Notes: generated by a model not told the origin, from the sequence alone. A DNA stretch of 64,000 bases from Petaurus breviceps papuanus (GCA_028583685.1 JAMXIF010000045.1:6137246-6201245), one strand, 5' to 3'; shown: positions 23,491-36,630, counted from the stretch's first letter. Numbers and translations: made by a program.

Positions 23491-23605
23491 TAACTCGCCA
23501 AGGTCACACAGTCAACACATGTCAGTAGCAGGTTTGGAACCCAGGTGTTTCTAGTATTGAGGCCAATTCTCCAACCACTACATGATGCTGCCTCTCAGTA
23601 CACTA
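23491..23605 (-). mobile_element. MIR fragment, antisense
   Basis: 'ccaaggtcacacagtcaaca' and 'ggtttggaacccaggtgttt' match the reverse MIR core. Confidence 0.7.
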
Positions 23606-24280
23606 ATACCTTTATTTTTAAATGGAAATGTTCTAATGATGTATTTTTTTTTGTCAAACTTTACAAAGGACTTTGAAAGAGTATAGAAGGCATAGGGACA
23701 CATTCTAGGAAATCTGATGAGAGGAGGTTACCATATTTAAAATGTCATTATGTACTACCTAAATATAGGATCAAGTGTGCCACGAAACATAGAAAATGCA
23801 GCAAAGAGATTTGGAAAAGAGGAAAGAGATGAATTAAGGTTAGGAGAGCTGTGAGAGGGTGTAGGCCCTGGAAGAAGGTGAAGATGGGGAAAATAAACTT
23901 CTGTGAGGGAATAGGTCCCAGAATTAAGGTTAGGCCATGAAACGGAATTCTCTCTACCCAGTTCTTTCTTCTTCCCCTGGGTAGCAGGAGGGGAAGGGTA
24001 GCAGTAGAAGAGAGCTTACAAATATGTCATTTGAGGGGTTCCTTTGTCGCCATAATCTCTGATCCCAATTTTTCTTCTTCATTGTGGGAGGAGGGCTGGA
24101 AGGAGACAAAGCTGAAAATTTCAAAGTACAAATGCTAGTCAAGGTAAACCTAAGACTCATTTAGAGTGCAATTAGTCTTTCCATCAATAAGAGTAAATGA
24201 CTAGAATTAGCGACGACTTCAAGGCCCTAAGGGGAAATAGAAAATGTCAGAGTAGATTTCAGAAGGTCAAGGAAGGAAAG
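23606..24280. other. Unassigned intergenic sequence
   Basis: Purine-rich in places (23810-23900). No gene or repeat is recognised. Confidence 0.45.
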
Positions 24281-24389
24281 ATCCATCAATCAGTCAACAA
24301 ATGTTGTTGAGGACCTAGTATAGCCAGCCACTAGGCTAGGGGCTGGGCTTTCAAACACAATCATAAAATCAGACAATCATTGTGTTTAA

Positions 24390-24615
24390 GCAGTTTATGT
24401 TGTTGTTGAGTCATTCCACAATTGGTGACCCCATTTGGGGTTTTCTTGGCAAAGATGCTGGAGTGATTTGCCATTTCCTTCTCCAGATCATTTTACAGAT
24501 GAGAAAAATGAGGTAAACAGGGTTAACTGACCTACCCAGGGTCACCCAGCTAGTAAGTGTCTGAGGCCAGATTTGAACTCACAAAGAGGAGTCTTCCTGA
24601 CTCCTGATGATATCC
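24390..24615 (-). mobile_element. MAR1-type SINE, antisense
   Basis: 'accccatttggggttttctt', 'gagtgatttgccatttcctt' and 'gggtcacccagctagtaagt' give tail and core in reverse order. An old repeat remnant ('tcagtcaacaaatgttgttg') lies just left of it. Confidence 0.85.
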
Positions 24616-24907
24616 CATCCTCTATTCAGCAGCAAAAGAGATCTTCTTGCAGTACAATTCTGACCACATCATGCCTCTACTCCATAATGGACTAGAATTG
24701 GTAGATTGTAGAGATCTTAGGGTTTGTACTGTGCTCTATGATTTTAAAGGAAGAAATAGAGCAGAAAAGACTTCTCTTTTACTGTGATCTGTGCTTTTTT
24801 GCATCTATTTTACTGTGATCTCTGTTTATTAGAGAAGAGCCCTAGCTTTTCTAGGAGCTGGTTGGAGAAGGCAGAATTCTGTTGAGTGGCTTATATACTT
24901 CATTAAT

Positions 24908-25015
24908 ATCTATCTGTCTGTCTGTCTGTCCATAATATCTATCTGTCTCGCTATCTGAATCACATCATACTTATCTATCATCTATCTGTTTATCTATCTG
25001 CCTGTCTGCCTGTCT
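24908..25015 (+). repeat. (TCTG)/(TATC) imperfect microsatellite
   Basis: Alternating TCTG and TATC units, interrupted. Confidence 0.85.
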
Positions 25016-25070
25016 TATCACTGATTTAAATGAAAGGTTTGTTACTAAACAAAGACAGTGGGGAGATAGA

Positions 25071-25205
25071 TGGATGAATGGATGGATGGATGGATGGATG
25101 GATGGATGGATGGATGGATGGATGNNNNNNNNNNATGGATGGATGGATGGATGGATGGATGGATGGATGGATGGATGGATGGATGGATGGATGGATGGAT
25201 GGATG
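25071..25205 (+). repeat. (GGAT)n microsatellite with a 10-N gap
   Basis: GGAT units on both sides of ten N at 25125-25134. The true array length is unknown. The open frames here are translations of the repeat and not genes. Confidence 0.95.
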
Positions 25206-25269
25206 TCAGGTAGATAATATGCAGATACATATTATACAAACACACAAATGGGTACATATGTGTCTATAA

Positions 25270-27559
25270 CACTCTCTCAGCACCGTGTTGAATGACTGTA
25301 AGCCGAAAGAACTTATCACTGCTTCATTAGCTAAGGAGTGGGTGCTGAATGTATTTGTCCAGTAGAGGCTGAGCAGGAACAGCTAGCTGAATAGCAGGTT
25401 ACTGTGGGGCTGGTTTCATTCCTGAATAGACCAAGGACATCCAGGCCTTCAGGTCAGAGTTAAGAGCTTCCCCCATCACATGAGCTTCCCCATTCATGTG
25501 CCTGTCTGCTAGTTTTCCATAAGTATATGTCCACTCTCTCCTAGAAATACTCATGCTTTTGTGGGAGAATACAACCCAAGTTTTTGGGTAGACAGTGATT
25601 TTTGGTCACTTGTTCTTTTGCCTGCTACTAAGTAAAAAATATGGTTATTCTTACTGTTGCCTTGCTGTTTATTCTATGTTTACTACTTTAGAGTCAATGG
25701 CATCCTAGAGACTGATTGGTTTTGTATAAATAGAAAGCATACAAGGAGAAACTCAGGATTGCTGAGGGCATCCCACACCCCACATAGAGTTTTCTCTATT
25801 TCCCAAAGAAAAAAATGTAGAAGCCTCATGGTCATGCCAGAAAAAAGAATAAACAGAAAGACAACACCAGCAACAATAAAACAAACCCACCAATGTGAGA
25901 GATGTTCAGAATGAACAAGATTGCCCAGAGAGAGAAGTAGAGGTGAAGGGAACATAGTACAGAAAAGAGGTGTCAAAGATGTGAATGCACGAACAATATA
26001 ATAATAATATAGTATATTAATGATATAATAATAATGGACAATAAGACAACAGGAGTATTCATAACATTTACTCAACAGAAAGTAAAAGTGGGAATAATAG
26101 TACACATGCTCATTCCAACGTTACTTCAGAGGTAACTGCAAAGTTTTGTCTCCTTTTAAGTGTAAAAACAAATGTAAAAAAAATGTAAAACAAAAAGTGT
26201 AAAAATAAATGTAAATCTGTTTATTTCTTACAAATGAAATAATATGGATTTAGCAGAAATTGAAACCAAATGGAACCATGGAGTCATTTTTATTGTCTTC
26301 TTCCCCTCTGATGGTTTACAAAGTTCTGGTGGAAAAGATTTTGCCCCCACTGCAAAACTCAGGTGTGATATCTGATCTTTTCTTATTGCAATCATGGATT
26401 ATAGGGAAGGATAGCAGGAGGGCATGTGAAGATGGACCAAGGCACTTGCCAGATGGCAAGAATAGAAAACATGCAGAAATTGGAGCCTGTCAACAGGGCT
26501 ATAATTAGTAATTGTATGCCTGGGGCTAGTATCACTAACTACACTGGGAACAAACATCATGAAGCATGCCTTCAGTTGATCTGATTGGGATGGGACATTG
26601 CTCCATGAAGGTAAGATAAGGAAACTACTGCAGGTGCAGCTATCGTGTACAGTAAGGGACAGTGTGTGTGTGCAACAGGAAATAAATTCAGCAACATCAC
26701 TCTCTAATTTAACATTCTGGGGAAAATCTTCTTTTGTTCCACCTTAGTTATAACTCTGGTTACTGATTAGAAGATGTAGAATTGAACTTGTTTCCCTTCA
26801 ACTGAACCAGGGCAAAAAGTAATGTCCAGATTGCAAACACACGCATCTGTTCCACATGATTTATGAAGATTTCTATTTGTTTGTAGCGCAAACTTTGTTA
26901 TAAGGGAGCTTTGTTCCCAGAGGACTCATTAAGAGGTAGCAGTGTATGCCTAGTTTCTATTATTACACATTTATTAAAGAATCCATGTGCTGTTTGCAGC
27001 AAATACAGGATATGATTCCTATTCTTAAAGGACTTCCATGGCACATTATAATCTAATTCCCATAACATTACTTAGAAAATTTGTAACAATAGCAAGAGAG
27101 TTTCTATATCCAACTCTCCTAAAGTTACAAAAAGCAATCAAACTTATAATTTGAAATAAACTATCATAATTTGTCACTCTTTCATAAATTGCTGGTTATA
27201 TTAGAAAGTAATTGAAACAAGGTCTCCATGTTGAAGTTTAATCAATCTTTTTCACCAGAGAACATTAGAGAAAACCCATGCTGTGACGTAAGCATTTCAG
27301 TCTTAAAGTGACAGATTCTTAAACGAATTAAATTGTTTCTTTAGTAATGGGGTACAATAGCAATGCAGCTGCACAAACTTTAAATTTAGAGGGAAATGGG
27401 AAAGGGGGACAAGGAACACATATTTATATAGTACAGGGCACTGTAGAAAGCTCCTTGCTATAAAGAATTGTCTGCATAAGACATCTCATATTCTAGATTT
27501 GAAGATTTGATTTATGATACATGTACATAAAGTGATGCAGGAATGTACGAAATTTATTG
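25270..27559. other. Unassigned intergenic sequence
   Basis: About 2.3 kb with no recognised gene. Short AT-rich low-complexity sequence is present at 25995-26040 and 26155-26215. Open frames up to 140 codons show no domain or splice context. Confidence 0.45.
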
Positions 27560-28167
27560 AATCTATAGGGTCACAATGCATCCTGCATCCTCATCAAGGC
27601 AGCTTTTTCCCCCAGACCCAAGCAGGTTAAAGCAAGAGCGGTTACCCTCTGGATGGTGGCTTGGTCCCCCTATGATCTGCAGGCCAGTAGCTCTGAAGCA
27701 GTCACCCAGCAGCAGCTGCACAGCAGCCATGCCTCTGTCACTTCTCACCTAAGGGGCAGGGGCTGGACCTAGCTCTTCTGTGTGTCCTCCTCCCCCCGGT
27801 TCCAACAGAGTTCCACACTGACCTTTTACTTTGTCTTTAGCATTTATTGGGTTGATAAGTCTGGAAACCCTCCCCAGCTGCTAGTGCTTCACTCTCCTGA
27901 AGCCTGCTCCAGCCACCGCTGGTTGGGGCCACCCTGAGACTAAAACCATGACTCCCTTGGGGCTAAGCTTGGTTCCCTGAATACTGTGATGGACCCTTCC
28001 TGTAGGCCTGTCATGCTGGCTTCAGTGGGAGATTTGTTTCTCTCTGTCACTTTATGGGTTCCATATCTCTACAATTTGTTTAGAGTCATATTTTATAGAT
28101 ATTTGTGGTGGTTGTGGGGGGAGCTCACAGAATTTTCCTGCTTCTATGCCACCATCTTGGCTTCCTC
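27560..28167 (-). mobile_element. L1/HAL1 5' UTR fragment, antisense
   Basis: The reverse complement matches the start of the HAL1 at about 37594: 'ccaccatcttggcttcctcc' at the right end is the complement of the element's first bases. 'gtctggaaaccctccccagc' and 'ttttatagatatttgtggtg' are shared with the 17.2-17.7 kb fragment. Confidence 0.8.
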
Positions 28168-28266
28168 CCCCCCAATCCAGCTCAGTTCCCTTTGTACTCG
28201 ATAATGTGTCTAGTAAAAATTCTGTATTGTAAGAAAACTTTCTTCAGTTGTGGAAGAAAACTTTAT

Positions 28267-28807
28267 TGTATTTTTTGAAACTAGCCTTGTGTGACTGGGA
28301 AGCTGAATCACCCTTCCCTTCCTCTTAGAGACACTTAATTAGGGACATAAGTTATGCTGACCAGAAAGCTGGTCAGATCCAAATATTGATGCAAGGAATT
28401 TTCTCACAGTTGTACATCTCAAGCAACCCATATGTGTTATCTGAAAACTGGAGCCATATGGAATGATCAGTTGTTGTTTCCATGTGCATTTGATTGTCCA
28501 CAGATTCTTGGGGGAAATGCCTTTTCTAAATTCATGGAATTGTACCTGTTTATTCTTCCCCCTCCCAGCTTAGAAAGTCCCTAATCTTTCCTCCAATTAG
28601 ACATCAGATGTTGTAATTTATCTTATTTTTTTCATTGTCCTTAATCTATAAAAGTCTGTCTCCCTCTGTATTTGGGGTCCAGGTCTGAGTCGAGGAGATC
28701 TGATCCTGGTTTGTTGGGCAATTGGCATGTATTGCTTAATAAATCAATATTCTCAGATGATCAAATCTTTGTTTCCTCAGTCATTTCATGTTTCACCTAT
28801 CACACCA
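28267..28807 (+). mobile_element. Solo LTR, ERV1-like
   Basis: Fossil LTR with a TATA-like 'tctataaaagtctgtctccc' (28647), an R-region-like 'tatttggggtccaggtctga', and AATAAA at about 28739. Ends are uncertain. Taking TGTA at 28267 and ACCA at 28807 gives a 4-bp repeat TTAT on both sides, which would suit a gamma-like ERV1. No internal region is present. Confidence 0.6.
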
Positions 28808-29249
28808 TTATAGAGAATAGTTTTCAATCAAGAAGTTCCTGACTCATTAATAAACAGAAAGCCACACCTTAAATCCATTACTCACCAAAAATCACTCTTA
28901 TCTGTACTCATTGAAGGCAAATGAGGGAAAGATGAGTTATGTTATACACCATCTTCCCAATCAAATAACTAGACATTGATTGTTAACTATAATATTGCCA
29001 TGAGTGGCTAAGCTGAATCTCACAATATTAAAGCTGTCTCAGTTTCCCATCATATCTTTCCTAATTTTTCCTTGAAGCTTCACTCTTAATTTTGGACATC
29101 TCAATATGGAGCATGACAGCATACTAGACTATAGCTAGACAAAGGCTTTTCAGGATGTAGAAAAACTTGGAAACAATTTCCTAAGTATATGGAAGAGTTT
29201 GGCTCAGTGGAAGGGAAAACTCTGTAATAATTAGAGCTAGCCAAACATA

Positions 29250-29470
29250 TGTGTGTATGTAATCTTATATAATGTAATATATTATGTTGTATTAAGTTAT
29301 GTTATGCTATGCTATGCTGTGCTGTTATGTTATGTTATGTTTGTTATGTTGTTAGATCAGATTATATTTGTAAAATCAGTCTATAAATTGTATATATGTG
29401 TATATAGAAACTATATATATATACATTTGTGTGTATATATGTTTGTATATATAAATTGTATATATTTGTA
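29250..29470 (+). repeat. (TTATG)n and TA-rich low complexity
   Basis: Imperfect pentanucleotide units (ttatg/ctatg) at 29283-29353 are followed by TATATA/TGTATA-rich sequence. Confidence 0.85.
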
Positions 29471-29689
29471 AAAGTCAGTTGTTAAAGTTTCAGTCCGAGC
29501 ATTTATACCTTGGAAAATGATGCCTATGAATTAGGGCTTGCAATAGTTTTCTTGACTGAAGTCTTAAGAAAATGATGGGGAAATGTTAATTATTCAGATT
29601 AAACTTTAAATTGGGCGATACATTATATGTGTGTGTGTGATGTGGAGGGAATCTATTCCTAGATTTCAGGAATAGGGAGGTGATAATCT

Positions 29690-30250
29690 TACTGTTCTCT
29701 GCCCTCATCATATCTGGAGTATCCAGTTTAGTTCTGGTTACCATGATTTAAAGAGGACATTGACAAACTGAAAGGATGACCAGAGGCATGGGAAAGAGCC
29801 TTGAATCCATGTATTAAGAGGAATGAAGGAACTGGACAGGTTTAGGTTGAAGAAGAGGAGTCAGGAGAGACATAATCACTGTCTGTCATGTGGAGCAATG
29901 ATTAGGATTGTTGTTTTACCCTAAAGTACTGAACCAAGGGCAATGGGATGAAGGGAGAGGGGAGGAGGGAATGAATTACAGAGGTGGAATTAGCCTTGAT
30001 GTCATGGCAGATTTCAATCACAGCTGTTCAAAAGTTGACTGAGCTGCCTTGAGAAGTGGTCATTTCTCTCTCCTTGAAGGTCTTCATGCAGCTATTGAAT
30101 GACTGTGTCTCAAGCATATTCTGGTGAGGAATCATTTTGTTTATGACCTTGACCAGATGGTCACTGAAATCCTTCCCAACTATCAAACTCCACAATTTTG
30201 GATATTTAGCTCCCCTGTGTAGCTCTGGTAAACAGAATTTGGTTTTATGT
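29690..30250 (+). mobile_element. CR1/L3-like LINE 3' fragment
   Basis: 'aggaactggacaggtttagg', 'ctgccttgagaagtggtcat' and 'ttgaaggtcttcatgcagct' follow the conserved 3' region of CR1/L3 elements in order. The same family lies antisense at 31290-31720. Confidence 0.65.
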
Positions 30251-31200
30251 ATATAAGTTACAAGGAGATAGGTTTTAGCTAAATATAAGCAGGAACTTCC
30301 TGAATTAGATCTCTCTGAATGGGAATGCTTTCACAAAATAGTGAGCTCCCTGTCATTGTAAGTGTCCAAACAAAGGCTCAGTGACCATCTGGGACAGAAG
30401 CATACATAGACTCTTAGAATTGGAAGAGACCTCTGGCTGTCAGACAAGCTCATTAACCCCTTAGCATTTTGCCAAAGAAAATAATTTTTAAGAAGGAGCA
30501 GTCCTTTTTGCTTTTAAAAATTTTTCAAAAAAATACAGTAAAACTTTTTTTTTAATTACACAACTGTTGTCCCCTGAAGACCCATTCTCTTGCCACATGA
30601 TGGCATATTCTCAAAGACTATACCAATGGGGAAGGTCCACTGACAAATCTGACCAAGCTGGAAAGGTTTTAAGAATAAGAGTGATAGAGTGTTTTGTCTG
30701 TTATCTGACTACTAACCTGGTTAAATTAGGAAAAGCTCATCCCTAGATTGGCCATGGAGTGATAAAATTTTGGCCATAGCAGTTCACAAAGATTGTCTTT
30801 GAATGCGGAAAAGGATTGCAATCTGTGTCAGTGGAGAGAAGACCCACCCACACTATTGAAATCACAGATCTTTGAAGAACTGAAGATTCTGAGCCTCATA
30901 GAAAAGAACAGATGCCAAAAAGCATCCCCACAGATGGGACTGGATGCACAGTGACTTGGGCTTGAGTGGGTTGGGGCTAAGCTGTCTTCATGCCTGGATT
31001 AGGCAAGTCTTTAGGTGGGTCTCTTCCTGGATACCATTCCTGATCTTAGATGAGGATCCTCAGCCCTCTAGGTGTCTCAAAGTGTTTATTCCTTCTGATA
31101 AATATGATGCGGGGGGAGGGGTTGGCAAAGAGGAGGGATGGATACAGAGATCAGAGGCCAAAGTAAATGAAAATAAAATAATCCATTTTTTTTGCTATTA
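30251..31200. other. Mostly unassigned sequence
   Basis: A repeat-like stretch at 30640-30800 ('gaccaagctggaaaggtttt...ttggccatagcagttc') has a diverged partner at 44190-44330. No gene is seen. Confidence 0.4.
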
Positions 31201-31289
31201 ACCTGTTGTTATTTCTGTAGGTGAAATTCCCAGCACTTAGCACAGTGCCTGACACAAATAAATACTGCCTTTCCCTGCATTTAGATAGC

Positions 31290-31720
31290 AAGGACCACAG
31301 AATCATGCTGACCCAAAGTTGAAAGAAAATTCATCAACCAAGTAGTCCAACTTGTACACATAACAGAATCCCCTCTACCACCTCTTCTCAACAAGTGGTC
31401 ATCTTACCTTTACTTGAAGACTGCAGATAAGGGGAACCCCCCCCCTACCAAGAGGCAGCCCCTTACACTTATAGAGATCTCCAGGCACTAAATCAAGTTG
31501 TTCCTGACATCCAACTGAAATCAGACTCTTTGAAATTTCTACTCATTGCTCCAGTTTCTGCCCCTTGGCACTAATGAGAACAAGTATAGCCCCTTGTCCA
31601 TGTGTCATCCCCTCAAATACTTGGAGGTAGCCACCATGTCTTCTGAAGTCTTTTCTTCCCAAGGCTAAGTACTCCCGGTTCTTTCAACTGATCCTTATAT
31701 GACAGAATGATAGCTCTGGA
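31290..31720 (-). mobile_element. CR1/L3-like LINE fragment, antisense
   Basis: 'gttgttcctgacatccaact', 'ctactcattgctccagtttc', 'ccctcaaatacttggaggta' and 'ggttctttcaactgatcctt' are the reverse complement of the CR1/L3 3' region. Confidence 0.7.
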
Positions 31721-31979
31721 GGAGAAAGTGAGACTGGTGGCCTTGAACAGCCCTCCTTCCCTCAAATCAAGTCAACTGTAAGTCATGTCATCATTTCCCC
31801 AATGCCATGGTCCTCTTCAAAAATGAAAGACAAATACGTCTGATAGAATACTGAAACCCTTAACCATACTTGGTTGGATACTCAATGAAAACATTTCCTA
31901 AAATACAATGTTCTTAACTTAAAAACAATACTCCAGATGTGGTACAGTTAGAATACAAGAGCATTCCCACTGCCTTATT

Positions 31980-32740
31980 TAAAGATGTTCTGTCTCTCTT
32001 AGAGCAGCCCTAATTCACATTGGATCTTCCCCGACTAACTGTAGCCATTCCTCAAAGTTCTATCCTGGGTCTTCTTTTCTCCCCCCTCTATACTATTTCT
32101 TTTAATGATCTCACTAGCTCCCATGTATTTAATTTTCATCTCTATACTGATTATTCTTAAATCTACCTATCTGGCACCAATCTCTCTGTTAACCTCTAAT
32201 CTCCAACTCCAGCTGCCTTTCAGAGATCTCAAAGTGAATGTCCAGAAGCTATCTTAATCTCAACATGTGCAAAATATAACTCCTTGTGTTTCCCCATAAA
32301 ACTTCCCATTCACTCACCCCCCAATCTAGCCTTTTCTATTTACTCTAGAGGGTAATTCCATCCTCCCAGTCCCTCAGATTCCCAATCTAGGAATCATCCT
32401 AAATACCTCACTATTTCTCATTATCCCCCACCCCATATGCAATCTGTTGTGGAAGGCTGTCAATTTCACCTTTTCAATACCTTCTAAATATGCCCTCTTC
32501 CCTTCTCTGACACTGCTACCACTCTGGTGCAGGCCCTTATCTCCTCACTCTTAGATTATTTTGGCAGTCTCCTAGGGAAGGGAGGGGGCTGCTTTCATCA
32601 TTCCAATCCACCCACTATTCAGTGACTAAAATTAGTTTCCTAAAGCACAGGTCCTATTATGTCACCCTCTTACTCAATAAACTGTACTGGCTCCCTATTG
32701 TCTCCAGCAATAAATACAAGATTAAAAACAAAATGCCTTT
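31980..32740 (+). mobile_element. L2 ORF2 fragment (reverse transcriptase and after)
   Basis: Plus-strand reading near 32040 gives VPQSSILGLLFSPLYTIS, matching the L2 motif VPQGSVLGPLLF. The following catalytic YADD box is decayed to YTDY. Downstream 'ctcaacatgtgcaaaatata' and 'actcaataaactgtactggc' continue L2 to about 32740. The same region lies antisense at 61925-62900. Confidence 0.75.
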
Positions 32741-33164
32741 GTAGGTGGAAAAACTTTAAAATAATAGCAGAATACAGAGCTTCATTGTTCAGAAAAGTGA
32801 AGAACAAGTCATTCGGTCTTTGCCTCCTTGAAGGACCAGGTGTTTCAACTAATGAAAAAATATTTGGTCCTTCCAGGTATTTCTAAATTTTTGTCTTTCT
32901 ATTAAAAATTTATTGGGTAGGAGACCATAGTAGAACACTAGATATTCTGATGTTTTGGATAATTTTACTGGAATGATCTTTTTTCTCCTTTTTAATCTTT
33001 ATTATAAGGGATGGCTCTTTGGTTAGCAGAGGTGGAAGAGCACATCTGGAAAGGATACCAAAATTATTGTAAAAAATAAAATAGTGAAAAAGTCAAGAAT
33101 ATAAATATAAGTTGGCTAAAGAAAAAATAAAGGAACACTCCCCCTATCTTCTGCTAAAAATTGC

Positions 33165-33500
33165 CCTACCAAGGCAGAGTCAAGATGGTAGAGAAAAAGG
33201 CAAGGACTTGCCTGAGCTTTCCTAAGGTCCCCTTCAAACATCTTTAAGCTTCCAAATGAATCCTTGAATAGCAGAACCCATAAAAGAAAGGGGTGAAACA
33301 ATTTCCCAACCCAAGACAACTTAGGTCAGCAGGAAAGGTTTTGTCACATTGAGGTGAGGGTGAAACACAGTCCAGCTCAGTTGCCCTAGGCTATGCCACA
33401 GCAGGCATTGAGGATAATTGAATCAGCAGAAGCTATGGTGGCTTCCAGAGCTCTCATCCCACAAAAGGTGTATGGTCTGACTGAAGAACCTGGTACGTCC
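33165..33500 (+). mobile_element. L1 5' UTR fragment
   Basis: Starts 'ggcagagtcaagatggtaga', the usual L1 5' end. It continues with 'gacttgcctgagctttccta' and 'acacagtccagctcagttgc', a 5'-UTR type unlike the one at 37594. No ORF follows. Confidence 0.65.
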
Positions 33501-33689
33501 CCCATAACCATCTAGTGGTCCTTTTATACCAAAGGAAGAGGTCAATTATCTCCAAGTTGATTGTAGATAGTAGTTTAATTAATCATTATAAATACTTACA
33601 AACCAGGGCAATCTTCATTCTAGGACATCAGCCAGACAGGTCAGTGAATCCCCGCTAAAAATCTCCAGATGTTGGAAGGCATGTGCGAA

Positions 33690-34490
33690 CATCAAGACAT
33701 TAATGACCTGTTTGTTGATGGAGTTGTGAGTTGATTCAATGATTCTTGAGAACAATTTGGAATTACACCCAGAGGACTATAAAACCATACATATACTTTG
33801 ACCCAGAAATACCACTACTAGGTGAATATCCCAAAGAGATTTTTTTCAAAGTAAAAGGACCTATATATACAAAACTACTTCTAGCAGCTCTTTTATTGTG
33901 GTAAAGAAGTGGAAATTAAGGGGATGCCCATCAACTGGAGCTGACCATGTCATATACAATTGTGATGGAATACTATTGTGTTTAAGAAATGAAAAATGTG
34001 AAAAGAAAAATCTGGAAAGATTTACATGAACTGATACAAAGTGAAATGACCAGAAACAGGAGAACATTGTACATAGTAATAGCAATATTGTACAATGATC
34101 AACTGTGAATGACTTAGCTATTTTCAGCAATACAATGATCTAAGACAATTCTGAAGAGTTCTGACAAAAAAAAAAGTGCTATCCACCTCCAGAGAAGGAA
34201 TTGACTTAGAATGGAGGTTGAAGCACACTTTTAACTCTTTTTTTTCTTGTTGGTCTTTTGTGTTTTCTTTCCCAACATGACTAATATGTAAACATGTTTT
34301 GCGTGACTGTATATGTGTAACCTATATTAAATTGCTTCTCAATTTCTTAATTTCTCAAAACCCTTCTCAATAAGGAGGGAGTATAGAAAGAGAGGGAGAG
34401 AATTTGGAGCTCAAAAAATTTTTAAATGTTAAAATTTGTTTTTATGTGTAATTGAGGGAAAACAAAACATTAAATAATTATTTAAAAAAT
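33690..34490 (+). mobile_element. L1 3' end
   Basis: End of ORF2 plus 3' UTR: 'aaataccactactaggtgaa', 'ggggatgcccatcaactgga', 'caggagaacattgtacatag' and a 3' A-rich end. Heavily mutated. Confidence 0.85.
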
Positions 34491-34589
34491 TTAAAGCTGC
34501 CCTGACATTGGCAACCTACCTTTCATCTCTAAATCAAGAGAGACCACAAAATTTACAAAGCTGTTTTGTTTTGTTTTAACAGCCAGTGT

Positions 34590-35580
34590 TTCTGATAAAA
34601 GTCTAATTCCTCAAATACATAGAGAAATGAGTCAAGTTTACAAGAATACAAGTCATTCCCCAATTGATAAATGGTCAAAGGATAAGAACAGGTAGTTTTC
34701 AGAGGAAGAAATTAAAGCTACCTCTAATAATATGAAAAAATGCTCTAAATTACTATGATTAGAGAAGTGCAAATTAAAACAACTCTGAGGTAACACCTCT
34801 CAAACATCAGATTGGCTAACATGACAGAAAAGGAAAAGATGTGGGAAAATTGGAATACTAATGCATTATTGGTGGAGTTGTGAACTGATCCAACCATTCT
34901 GGAGAGCAATTTGGAGCCATGCCCAAAGGGCTATAAAAAATGTGCTCTTTGATCCAGCAATACCACTACTAGGTCTGTATCTCAAAGAGATCATAAAAAA
35001 GGGGAAAGTATCCACATGGACAAAAATATTTATAGCAGCTCTTTTTGTGGTGGCAAAGAATTGGAAATCAAGGGGATGTCCACTGTACAATAAGAAATGA
35101 TTAACAGGTGGATTTCAGAAAAACCTGGAAAGATGCTGAGTTAAGTGATCAGAACCAGAATATTGTACACATCAACAGGAATATTGTGCAATGATTAACT
35201 ATGATAGACTCAGTTTTTTTCAGGAAAACAATGATCCAAAACAATTCCAAAAATCTTATGATGAAAAATACTATCCACATTCAGAGAAAGAACTATGGAG
35301 TCTGAATACAGATAAAAGTATTGTATTTTCACTTTTAAATTTTTTTATTTTTTTTCTAATAGTTTTCCCCTTTTATTCTGATTCTTCTTTCGCAAAATGA
35401 CTAATGTGGAAATGTATTTGACATGATTGTACATGCATGGCCTACATCAGATTGCTTGCTGTTTTGGGGAGGAGGAAGAGGTGAGAGAAAAGTTTGTAAC
35501 TCAAAAATTTTATGAAGAAAGAATGTTGAAAACTCTTTTTATATGTAATTGGGGGGAAATGCCCTGGGAAAAATACATTG
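34590..35580 (+). mobile_element. L1 3' end, second copy in tandem
   Basis: Longer 5' extent than its neighbour ('cctcaaatacatagagaaat'). It then carries 'tttgatccagcaataccact', IAALFVVAKNW in translation near 35040, and the 3' UTR to 'atgtaattggggggaaatgc'. Separate from the copy at 33690. Confidence 0.85.
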
Positions 35581-35729
35581 AAAAAGCCTGAAAATATACA
35601 CAGGATTCTACACCCATGAATTTTCCACTGCTGCAAAGGAATGGAGCAGACCATCATCTTATCTTTCTTCTTTTGAGCCAGACTTATTCTTTGTAATTTT
35701 GCAACATACACATTTTATTATTTGGTGGT

Positions 35730-36320
35730 TGTTCTTTGCATTTACAATGCTGTGCTCATTGCATTTGATCATGCAAATCTTTCGCTATGTGTCTGTATTC
35801 ATATATTTGTCATCTTCTACAGCATAGAAGTGTTCCCCTATATGCATGTATGATCATTTCTTTGGCCATTCTCTAATTGGTGGGCATCCACTTTGCTTCC
35901 AGTTCTTTGCTACTCCAGATAGTACTGCTTTGGAGATTTTCTTGTGAACAGACTCTGAGCAACATGAACCTTGGAGTGGAATTTCTAGGTCAAAGGGTAT
36001 TAGCATATCAGTCACTTTATTTGCATGATTACAAATTGCTTTTCAAGATGATTTTATTGACTCCTACATCCACTAAACAGTACACTGGTGTGCCTATCTT
36101 CCCATAATATCTCAAACATTAATGATTTCCATTTTTTATCATTTTTGCCAATTCATGGGGATGGTTTAATTTCCATTTCTCTTATTTTAAATTATTTAGA
36201 GCATTTTTATAAGTTCAATAAGAGTTTTTTCTTATGTTTTACCACTTATTTATTGGCAATGGCTTTTGGTTATGAATTTTGTTATTGCTATCAAATTCTG
36301 TAAAGGTAGTTTGAATGGTA
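35730..36320 (-). mobile_element. L1 ORF2 fragment, antisense
   Basis: 'ggccattctctaattggtgg', 'gtggaatttctaggtcaaag' and 'ttttgccaattcatggggat' resemble antisense L1 ORF2 end text of an older L1 lineage. Confidence 0.65.
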
Positions 36321-36404
36321 CAGCATTAAACTCTACATTAACTTTGAAAAAAATAATCAAGTTTTTTATAATTCTCATAATTTGGTAGAATAAATTTTAC
36401 TTCA

Positions 36405-36630
36405 TCAAGCTAGGTGGTGCAGTGGATAGAGGGCTGGGCCTGGAGTCAGAAATATTGATTTTTATGAGTTAAAATCAGGTCTCAGACACTTAGTAGCTAT
36501 GTAACTCTGAGCAAATAACTTAACTCCATTTGCCTCAGTTTCCTCATCTGTAAAATGAGGTAGAAAAGGAAATGGAAAGCCATTCCAGAAAACCCCAAAC
36601 ATGGTCACAAAGAGTTTGACACAACAAATA
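36405..36630 (+). mobile_element. MAR1-type SINE
   Basis: 'gctaggtggtgcagtggata', 'tcagtttcctcatctgtaaa' and the tail 'tggtcacaaagagtttgaca'. Confidence 0.85.

Noticed and set aside
25683-26105. 140-codon minus-strand open frame
   Set aside because: Low-complexity Tyr/Leu/Phe-rich translation of AT-rich sequence, with no homology recognised and no splice or UTR context.
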